Source: Pseudorhodobacter sp.
GTDB taxonomy: Bacteria > Pseudomonadota > Alphaproteobacteria > Rhodobacterales > Rhodobacteraceae
DNA length: 8,187 bases
Assembly: GCA_024641255.1 (NCBI GenBank)
Contig: JAHEDL010000037.1
Coordinates: 1 to 8,187 of the forward strand
Direction: 5' to 3'
The position numbers and the translations under genes are program-made. Numbering within the stretch: position 1 is the first letter of the stretch; every line of letters begins with the position of its first letter. The notes beneath the pieces are model-generated. The model was not told where the DNA came from and did no database searches. It saw only the letters and a list, made by a program, of their open reading frames with translations. Shown in pieces: positions 1 through 4,837 of this stretch.

Positions 1-844
1 GGTCAACTTCGGTGACCTTCACGCGAGCACCCGCGCCGCGCAACGACGCTGCCGAGCCTTTGCCCACATCGCCATAGCCGCAAACCACGGCCACTTTGCC
101 CGCCATCATGGTGTCGGTGGCACGGCGGATACCGTCAACCAGCGATTCCTTGCAGCCGTATTTGTTGTCAAACTTCGACTTGGTGACAGAGTCGTTGACG
201 TTGATTGCCGGGAAAGGCAGTTGGCCTTTCTTGTGCAATTCATACAGGCGGTGAACGCCTGTGGTGGTTTCTTCCGAAACACCTTTGATGTCGGCGCGCT
301 GTTTGGTGAACCAGCCCGGCGACGCGGCCAGACGCTTTTTGATCTGGTTGAACAGGCAAACCTCTTCGTCAGAGGTCGGCACCGCGATCAGATCGGTTTC
401 ACCGGCTTCAACCCGCGCGCCCATCAGAATGTACAGCGTCGCATCGCCGCCATCGTCAAGAATCATGTTGCACGTGCCGCCTTCGCCGCCGAACTGGAAG
501 ATCTTGTCGGTGTATTCCCAATATTCTTCCAGCGTTTCGCCCTTGATGGCGAACACCGGGGTGCCAGCGGCAGCGATAGCGGCGGCGGCGTGGTCTTGGG
601 TCGAGAAGATGTTGCACGAGGCCCAACGCACGTCAGCACCAAGCGCCGTCAGCGTTTCAATCAGCGCCGCGGTCTGGATCGTCATGTGCAGCGACCCCGC
701 AATACGGGCGCCGCTTAGCGGCTTGGTGGTGCCAAATTCGTCGCGGCAAGCCATCAGACCCGGCATTTCGGTTTCGGCAATGGTCAGTTCTTTGCGACCA
801 AATTCGGCTAGCCCCATATCTTTAACGATGTAATCCTTCGCCAT
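1..844 (-). CDS. ahcY: S-adenosylhomocysteinase (adenosylhomocysteinase), N-terminal part, cut by window edge
   Basis: Cytosolic NAD-dependent enzyme that hydrolyses S-adenosylhomocysteine to adenosine and homocysteine, relieving product inhibition of methyltransferases and feeding the methionine cycle. 281 codons are visible; the family is roughly 430-470 residues, so the C-terminal 40% or so lies outside the window. The protein begins [17 protein letters not shown]. Visible landmarks are SLHMT (H53), ILDDGGD (about 129-134), the segment typical of bacterial AhcY around residues 143-170, SEETTTG (190-196), [13 protein letters not shown] (215-227) and the NAD-binding [10 protein letters not shown] (256-265). 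The start is fixed by an AAGGAGT ribosome site at 852-858, seven bases upstream. Transcribed divergently from the HD-domain gene. In Rhodobacter capsulatus ahcY lies close to hvrA, as here. The family assignment is very safe. Confidence 0.98.
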   Translation of the reverse strand, partial: MAKDYIVKDMGLAEFGRKELTIAETEMPGLMACRDEFGTTKPLSGARIAGSLHMTIQTAALIETLTALGADVRWASCNIFSTQDHAAAAIAAAGTPVFAIKGETLEEYWEYTDKIFQFGGEGGTCNMILDDGGDATLYILMGARVEAGETDLIAVPTSDEEVCLFNQIKKRLAASPGWFTKQRADIKGVSEETTTGVHRLYELHKKGQLPFPAINVNDSVTKSKFDNKYGCKESLVDGIRRATDTMMAGKVAVVCGYGDVGKGSAASLRGAGARVKVTEVD

Positions 845-876
845 GCGGCGCACTCCTTGATCCTATGATTGCAGGG

Positions 877-905
877 CGAATAGCATTTGTTAGGCCACTC
901 GACAA
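877..905 (-). promoter_or_regulatory. Candidate ahcY promoter
   Basis: On the minus strand, TTGTCG (900-905) and TATTCG (877-882) are separated by exactly 17 bases, a possible -35/-10 pair 32 bases upstream of the ahcY start. The -35 matches the sigma-70 consensus at four of six positions, the -10 at only three. This is an inference from spacing and position. The implied leader of about 25-30 bases is too short for a SAM or SAH riboswitch. Confidence 0.3.
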
Positions 906-940
906 CCACGCGCGCCGATGGCAGGACTTTGCGACAAGAT

Positions 941-945
941 GAGGA
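941..945 (+). promoter_or_regulatory. Ribosome binding site deciding the start of the HD-domain gene
   Basis: GAGGA lies five bases before the ATG at 951. Two earlier in-frame ATGs (918 and 939) have no comparable purine-rich site and would only add the non-conserved residues MAGLCDKMRTL. The 951 start is therefore preferred. Confidence 0.6.
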
Positions 946-950
946 CTTTG

Positions 951-1544
951 ATGAAACAACCTCGCGCGTGGCAGCGGATGCTTTCTGGACGCAGACTTGA
1001 TCTGTTGGACCCGACTCCGGTGGATATTGAAATCGAAGACATCGCGCACGGGCTTGCGTTTGTGGCGCGGTGGAACGGGCAGACCCACGGTGATTTCGCC
1101 TATTCGGTGGCGGAACATTCGTTGTTGGTTGAAAAGATCTATACGCGGCAAACCGGTGCAGACCCGAAATGGCAATTGGCCGCGCTGCTGCATGATGCGC
1201 CGGAATATGTGATTGGCGATATGATCAGCCCGGTCAAGGCGGCCGTCGGGCCTGGCTATGGCGAGCTTGATGTGCGCCTGACGGCCGCAGTGCATATCCG
1301 TTTTGGGTTGCCGGCTGTCTTGCCAAAGCTGGTGAAGCAGGCAATCAAATCGGCAGACAAGATTTCGGCGTGGCTGGAGGCGGTGCAGATCGCAGGCTTT
1401 ACCGAAGCCGAAGCAAACAAGCTGTTTGGTCGGCCTGACGCCGGGTTACTGAGGGGGCTGGATATAAAGCTGCGGCCACCGGCAATAGTGCGCGAAGACT
1501 TCATCGCGCGGCATTTGCAACTGATTGCGCTTTTGGCACCTTAA
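951..1544 (+). CDS. HD-domain phosphohydrolase, YfbR-like
   Basis: A 197-residue cytosolic protein of the HD metal-dependent phosphohydrolase superfamily. Its closest characterised relative in style is YfbR, a 5'-deoxynucleotidase. The metal-binding set is intact: H56 in YSVAEHSLLV, H81-D82 in AALLHDAPEYVIGDM and D136 in IKSADKISAWLEA. The N-terminal segment RAWQRMLSGRRLDLLDPTP followed by HGLAFVARWNGQT is what I recall from many alphaproteobacterial homologues. The substrate cannot be read from sequence; a nucleoside monophosphate is plausible but not shown. The gene is divergent from ahcY and convergent with hvrA, so it is probably monocistronic. The longest frame opens at 918 (208 residues), but the ribosome site favours 951. 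Confidence 0.88.
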   Translation: MKQPRAWQRMLSGRRLDLLDPTPVDIEIEDIAHGLAFVARWNGQTHGDFAYSVAEHSLLVEKIYTRQTGADPKWQLAALLHDAPEYVIGDMISPVKAAVGPGYGELDVRLTAAVHIRFGLPAVLPKLVKQAIKSADKISAWLEAVQIAGFTEAEANKLFGRPDAGLLRGLDIKLRPPAIVREDFIARHLQLIALLAP

Positions 1545-1601
1545 CTGCGGGTTTCGCTGGGCAGATCAAATCTGTTCCTGCGCCTTGCGCCAAAATGAAT
1601 A

Positions 1602-1625
1602 AAGGCTGCCGGTGAAGGCAGCCTT
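1602..1625 (-). terminator. Hairpin terminator of hvrA, perhaps serving both strands
   Basis: A perfect inverted repeat: AAGGCTGCC (1602-1610), loop GGTGAA, GGCAGCCTT (1617-1625). It sits between the convergent ends of the HD gene (1544) and hvrA (1653). On the minus strand the stem is followed by a T-rich stretch, TATTCATTTT, which favours termination of hvrA. On the plus strand the stem is followed by AAATTTG, a weaker tail, so any action on the HD-gene transcript is less certain. Confidence 0.75.
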
Positions 1626-1652
1626 AAATTTGTGAAACCGGTTCTGATCAGA

Positions 1653-1967
1653 TCAGACAGCCAGATCTTCTGGTTGCTGGCCCGAAGCCAAGGCTGCAAC
1701 AAACCAACGCGGTTTGCGGCCACGGCCCGACCAAGTGTCAGAGGCATCTGCCGGGTTTGCGTATTTTGCCGATGCCGGGGCACGCTTGCGCGTCACCGAT
1801 ACGCCGGTCAGTTCAGCAAGAGAGAAACCTTTCGCACGGGCAATTTCTTCAAGTTCGGCAATAGCTTCTTTCTTTTTGCGATCTTCAAAAGACACAATGG
1901 CCTTTGCAACTTGGGATTGAAGGTCTTTTAACTCTTTAAGGGAAAGGCTGTTGATATCGATGGACAT
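1653..1967 (-). CDS. hvrA: H-NS family nucleoid-associated regulator HvrA (Spb-like)
   Basis: A 104-residue member of the H-NS/HvrA family. In Rhodobacter capsulatus HvrA is a trans-acting regulator of photosynthesis and nitrogen-fixation genes; the R. sphaeroides relative is Spb. Residues 5-45 are charged and helical, fitting the oligomerisation coiled coil. A basic linker (about 59-67) leads to the C-terminal DNA-binding motif KYANPADASDTWSGRGRKPR (68-87), with the AT-hook-like GRGRKPRW at 81-88 that inserts into the minor groove of AT-rich DNA. The start is supported by AAAGGA at 1975-1980, seven bases upstream. It lies 67 bases downstream of regA on the same strand, so it may be read from regA and from its own promoter. 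Its specific targets here are inference. Confidence 0.93.
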   Translation of the reverse strand: MSIDINSLSLKELKDLQSQVAKAIVSFEDRKKKEAIAELEEIARAKGFSLAELTGVSVTRKRAPASAKYANPADASDTWSGRGRKPRWFVAALASGQQPEDLAV

Positions 1968-1996
1968 AAATGAATCCTTTGATGAAGCGGTGCAGA

Positions 1997-2025
1997 CTTC
2001 TAGCCACAGGATATTAATAATTCAA
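1997..2025 (-). promoter_or_regulatory. Candidate hvrA promoter in the regA-hvrA gap
   Basis: On the minus strand TTGAAT (2020-2025) and TAGAAG (1997-2002) are exactly 17 bases apart, each matching the sigma-70 consensus at four of six positions. The stretch between them is AT-rich. No terminator is visible between regA and hvrA, so this would be an internal promoter that could uncouple hvrA from senC-regA. Prediction only. Confidence 0.35.
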
Positions 2026-2034
2026 GAACTGTGA

Positions 2035-2589
2035 TTATTTCGGGCTGCGTTTCGCCAAAATTCGTTGCAGCGTGCGGCGGTGCATCGAAAGTCGGCGTGC
2101 CGTTTCGGACACATTGCGGTCGCACATTTCGTAAACGCGCTGAATGTGCTCCCACCGCACGCGGTCGGCGGACATCGGATTTTCCGGCGGTTCTGGCATT
2201 GCCGCGTCGCGCGCCAAAAGGGCGTTGGTGACATCATTGGCGTCGGCCGGCTTAGAAAGATAGTCCGCCGCGCCGATTTTTACGGCTGCCACTGCGGTGG
2301 CGATTGCGCCATAGCCGGTCAAAACCACAATCCGGCAATCGGGGCGACGTTCGCGCAGGGTTTCCACAACATCCAACCCGTTGCCGTCTTCAAGCCGAAG
2401 GTCGATCACGGCATAAGCAGGCGGGCGGGCCATTGCGATGGCGCGACCTGCCGCAACGCTGCCTGCGGTTTCGGGGACAAAGCCACGTTTTTCCATGGCT
2501 TTGGCAAGGCGCTTTACAAAAGCCTCATCGTCATCGACCAAAAGCAAGGTCCGATCCGGTCCGAGTTCTGCGCCAACATCTTCCACCAT
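2035..2589 (-). CDS. regA: Redox response regulator RegA (PrrA/ActR)
   Basis: Cytosolic DNA-binding response regulator phosphorylated by RegB. In Rhodobacter it controls photosynthesis, CO2 and N2 fixation, respiration and hydrogenase genes according to redox state. From the ATG at 2589 the protein is 184 residues, the known RegA length. The receiver domain spans about 13-125, with acidic pocket D19-D21, phospho-acceptor D63 in YAVIDLRLEDGNGLDVVE, T91 in VVLTGYGAIATAV and K113 in DYLSKPADANDV. A proline-rich linker (132-138, PEPPENP) joins it to a Fis-type helix-turn-helix (about 144-181), including DRNVSETARRLSMHRRTLQR, a region almost invariant in the family. The frame runs open to 2646 and would add 19 residues, but AGGAG at 2595-2599 selects 2589. 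It lies 65 bases after senC, very probably in the same operon. Confidence 0.97.
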   Translation of the reverse strand: MVEDVGAELGPDRTLLLVDDDEAFVKRLAKAMEKRGFVPETAGSVAAGRAIAMARPPAYAVIDLRLEDGNGLDVVETLRERRPDCRIVVLTGYGAIATAVAAVKIGAADYLSKPADANDVTNALLARDAAMPEPPENPMSADRVRWEHIQRVYEMCDRNVSETARRLSMHRRTLQRILAKRSPK

Positions 2590-2594
2590 GAAAT

Positions 2595-2599
2595 CTCCT
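2595..2599 (-). promoter_or_regulatory. Ribosome binding site deciding the regA start
   Basis: AGGAG on the minus strand lies five bases before the ATG at 2589. It selects the 184-residue product over the 203-residue frame opening at 2646, whose extra N-terminus would overlap the senC-regA hairpin region. Confidence 0.75.
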
Positions 2600-2619
2600 G
2601 TTCCTGCGTTATCACCCAA

Positions 2620-2658
2620 CCTAGGCCGCATTGGTCTAGGGGTCAAACCCCGGCCTAG
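2620..2658 (-). repeat. Nested, mutually exclusive inverted repeats between senC and regA
   Basis: Three pairings compete in this stretch. CTAGGCCG (2621-2628) pairs perfectly with CGGCCTAG (2651-2658). CCTAGGCC (2620-2627) pairs with GGTCTAGG (2633-2640), with one G-T wobble. GGGG (2639-2642) pairs with CCCC (2648-2651). The right edge includes the senC stop codon (2655-2657), and the left edge is about 20 bases before the regA ribosome site. There is no T-run, so a simple terminator is unlikely. It may set mRNA processing, stability or the ratio of SenC to RegA, which is inference. Confidence 0.55.
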
Positions 2659-3275
2659 CTGTGTTCGATAAAGCAGGCCGTGCGGTCTGCCATCTGCTCT
2701 GGCGTGTCATCCCGGCTAAAGAAATCGGCAAAGCCAGTTCCGGGCAACATCAGATAGGTAAAAGTTGAATGGTCCATCATGTAATACTGATCGCCGGTTT
2801 CTTGCTTTTTGTAATAGGTCTTATAAGCCTGCGAAGCGGCTTTCACTTGCTCTGGTGATCCGGTCAAACCTATCATTTTGGGATGTAGAGTATCGGTGAA
2901 ATCCTTCATTACCTGCGGTGTATCGCGTTCGGGATCAATCGAAATGAAAATCGGCGTCACCTCGATGCCTTTTGCGGCAAGCAGATCGACCGCGTCGGCA
3001 TTGCGCGCATTATCCAGCGGGCAAACATCGGGGCAGAAGCTATACCCAAAGTAAACCAGCGACGGTTTTGTCAGCACATCCTTGTCTGTCACGGTCTTGC
3101 CGTTTTCATCAACCAAGGTAAACGGGCCGCCAATTGCGCCGCCGCCACCAGCAACTGTGGTGCTGCGGCAATCAGCGAACGGGTCGCTGGCCTCGCGCAT
3201 TTTGATATAGCCAAAGGTGCCCCCCAACAGGCCCACAACGGCGACGGCGGCCAGAGCGGCATATAGCTTTTGCAT
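2655..3275 (-). CDS. senC: SCO1/SenC/PrrC copper chaperone and thiol-disulfide protein
   Basis: A 206-residue membrane-anchored periplasmic protein of the SCO1/SenC family. It delivers copper to the CuA or CuB sites of haem-copper oxidases, and in R. sphaeroides (PrrC) it takes part in redox signalling to PrrB. Residues 4-24 form an uncleaved-looking hydrophobic anchor. The thioredoxin-like fold follows, with the copper-binding CxxxC in FGYSFCPDVCP (C81, C85), the ISIDPERDTP motif (111-120) and the distal ligand H169 in YYMMDHSTFTYL. All three Cu ligands are present. C36 and C201 are additional cysteines. The start has AGGAGT at 3282-3287, six bases upstream. First gene of a minus-strand unit with regA and perhaps hvrA, divergent from regB, as in Rhodobacter. 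Confidence 0.96.
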   Translation of the reverse strand: MQKLYAALAAVAVVGLLGGTFGYIKMREASDPFADCRSTTVAGGGGAIGGPFTLVDENGKTVTDKDVLTKPSLVYFGYSFCPDVCPLDNARNADAVDLLAAKGIEVTPIFISIDPERDTPQVMKDFTDTLHPKMIGLTGSPEQVKAASQAYKTYYKKQETGDQYYMMDHSTFTYLMLPGTGFADFFSRDDTPEQMADRTACFIEHS

Positions 3276-3360
3276 ATCGGGACTCCTTTGCGTTTACGCA
3301 TTGATCGAATGACTTCGCACGCTTATCAATCTTAAACCTGCTGCAAAGGCCAGCCCTGCG
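3276..3360. promoter_or_regulatory. Divergent senC/regB promoter region with dyad
   Basis: An 85-base gap between divergent starts. ATTGAT (3300-3305) and ATCAAT (3325-3330) form an inverted repeat with a 19-base spacer. Read on the plus strand it gives TTGATC-N17-TATCAA (3301-3329), a plausible sigma-70-like regB promoter with four of six matches in each hexamer. Read on the minus strand the same bases give TTGATA-N17-GATCAA for senC, with a poorer -10. Inside lies CGAA-TGAC-TTCG (3306-3317). A second palindrome, TGCGT-TT-ACGCA (3289-3300), abuts it on the senC side. RegA is known to autoregulate this cluster in R. capsulatus, but I see no clean RegA consensus here. Confidence 0.45.
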
Positions 3361-4758
3361 ATGTCAAACCGCCGTGACAAAACCGCAAAAACAGTATCGT
3401 TTCGCCCGGAAAGAGCAGACTGGCTGCGGCTGCGTACGCTTATTCTACTGCGGTGGATGGCGATTTTTGGCCAGTTGACTGCGCTGATTGTCGCGGCCCG
3501 CATCTATACCATACAGCTGCCGCTTGGTCTTTGCTTTCTTGCGGTTGGCTTGGCCATTATTGCCAACCTGATTGCGATCTTCATCTTTCCTGAAAACAAA
3601 CGTCTGACAGAAACCGAAGCGCTGCTGACATTGCTGTTTGATTTGGCGCAGCTATCGTTTCTGCTTTATCTGACCGGGGGCTTGGCCAACCCGTTTACGC
3701 TGCTGATCCTTGCTCCGGTAACGGTTTCGGCCTCGGCCTTGGCATTGCGCAGCACGGTGATTGTTGGCGTGCTGGCTGGCGTGTTTGTCACCCTGATCGG
3801 GTTGATCAATGTGCCGCTGCGGTTTGCCGATGGAACGGTTTTTCAAACACCGGGGCTGTTCACCTTTGGCTTCTGGATTTCGATCTTGATCGGCATTGCC
3901 TTTCTGGGCCTGTATTCCCGTCGCATTGCGACCGAAATGCATTCGATGTCGGATGCGCTGTTGGCAACGCAGATGGCATTGGCGCGGGAACAAAAGCTGA
4001 CCGATCTTGGCGGCGTTGTTGCGGCGGCGGCGCATGAGTTGGGCACTCCGCTTGCCACCATAAAGCTGGTGTCGACCGAGTTGATTGACGAACTGTCAGA
4101 TCAACCCGAGCTGGCCGAAGACGCGCGGCTGATCCGCGAACAAGCAGACCGCTGCCGTGATATTCTGCGGTCGATGGGCAAGGCCGGCAAGGATGATCTG
4201 CTGCTGCGCCACGCGCCGTTGGGGGCGGTGCTGCACGAGGCCGCAGAGCCGCATATCGGTCGCGGCATCGAGGTGATTTTCACCGTGTCCGGCGTGCCAC
4301 TTGATGCGCGCGAACCGCTGATTTTGCGCCGCCCAGAGTTGATTCATGGCGTGCGCAATCTGGTGCAGAACGCGGTGGATTTCGCCCGGTCAAAGGTCTG
4401 GGTCGATGCCCAGTTTACCCCCGACCGGATCTTGCTGCGCATCATTGATGACGGCGAAGGGTTTCCGGCGCAGGTGATTGGCCGCATTGGCGACCCGTTT
4501 GTTCGGTCGCGTCGCGATGAACAAGATTTAACGCGGCGTCCGGGATACGAAGGGATGGGCTTGGGGCTGTTCATCGCAAAGACGCTGCTAGAGCGTACAG
4601 GGGCCGAGCTGTCGTTCGCCAATGCTGCTGATCCGTTTTTGTCACCCGAAGAACGGCCTGCGCGTAGCGGTGCGATTGTTGAAGTGATCTGGCCTGCCCC
4701 TGTTATCGTGGCATCGGCCAGCGCCGCGTTGGGCGAAAACCGCGTGATTTCAGATTGA
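3361..4758 (+). CDS. regB: Redox sensor histidine kinase RegB (PrrB/ActS)
   Basis: A 465-residue inner-membrane sensor kinase that phosphorylates RegA when the respiratory chain is reduced. Residues about 25-186 form six hydrophobic segments. Between them is the family's ubiquinone-sensing GGxxNPF motif, seen here as GGLANPF (106-112). The H-box AAAAHELGTPLATI has the phospho-histidine at H225, and the redox-active cysteine C265 lies in EQADRCRDIL. These are the positions reported for R. capsulatus RegB. The ATPase domain follows, with N-box HGVRNLVQNAVDFA (329-342), G1 DDGEGF (363-368) and G2 GMGLGLFIAK (398-407). All catalytic motifs are intact. Only a weak AAAGG (3345-3349) precedes the ATG, but the next in-frame Met (33) lies inside the first membrane segment. 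Divergent from senC-regA. Confidence 0.97.
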   Translation: MSNRRDKTAKTVSFRPERADWLRLRTLILLRWMAIFGQLTALIVAARIYTIQLPLGLCFLAVGLAIIANLIAIFIFPENKRLTETEALLTLLFDLAQLSFLLYLTGGLANPFTLLILAPVTVSASALALRSTVIVGVLAGVFVTLIGLINVPLRFADGTVFQTPGLFTFGFWISILIGIAFLGLYSRRIATEMHSMSDALLATQMALAREQKLTDLGGVVAAAAHELGTPLATIKLVSTELIDELSDQPELAEDARLIREQADRCRDILRSMGKAGKDDLLLRHAPLGAVLHEAAEPHIGRGIEVIFTVSGVPLDAREPLILRRPELIHGVRNLVQNAVDFARSKVWVDAQFTPDRILLRIIDDGEGFPAQVIGRIGDPFVRSRRDEQDLTRRPGYEGMGLGLFIAKTLLERTGAELSFANAADPFLSPEERPARSGAIVEVIWPAPVIVASASAALGENRVISD

Positions 4759-4777
4759 TACCTGCAGTTCACACGCA

Positions 4778-4793
4778 TTAACCCAGCGTTAAC
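4778..4793 (+). promoter_or_regulatory. CtrA-type binding box upstream of the DivL-like gene
   Basis: The sequence TTAACCCAGCGTTAAC fits the canonical CtrA site TTAA-N7-TTAAC without mismatch. It also fits the fuller palindromic form TTAAC-N5-GTTAAC associated with Rhodobacterales. It lies 20 bases after the regB stop and 44 bases before the first possible start of the next gene. AT-rich DNA follows (4801-4837), containing a further TTAA half-site at 4804-4807. The match is seen directly; occupancy and direction of effect are inferred. Confidence 0.7.
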
Positions 4794-4837
4794 TTTGCTG
4801 ACCTTAAAAAATACCAAAGCATATTGAATATATTCCA

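Noticed and set aside
221..833. Two long plus-strand open frames (221-718 and 261-833) opposite ahcY
   Set aside because: They are antisense shadows of a strongly conserved enzyme, with no recognisable domain and no ribosome site. High GC content keeps such frames open.
845..917. Possible SAH or SAM-type riboswitch before ahcY
   Set aside because: Only about 70 bases separate ahcY from the start of the longest divergent frame, the predicted leader is under 35 bases, and I see no pseudoknot-like or conserved riboswitch core.
2590..2646. 19-residue N-terminal extension of RegA
   Set aside because: The extension lies in the structured intergenic region and has no ribosome site of its own. The 184-residue form matches the family length and the D63 position.
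1972..3285. GANTC (CcrM-type) sites overlapping the hvrA and senC leader/ribosome-site regions (1972-1976, 3281-3285)
   Set aside because: GANTC occurs elsewhere in the window, including inside coding sequence, at a frequency that looks ordinary. No enrichment could be shown by eye.
3300..3330. FNR/FnrL box between senC and regB
   Set aside because: The half-sites TTGAT and ATCAA are present, but about 20 bases apart rather than the four required for an FNR dimer.
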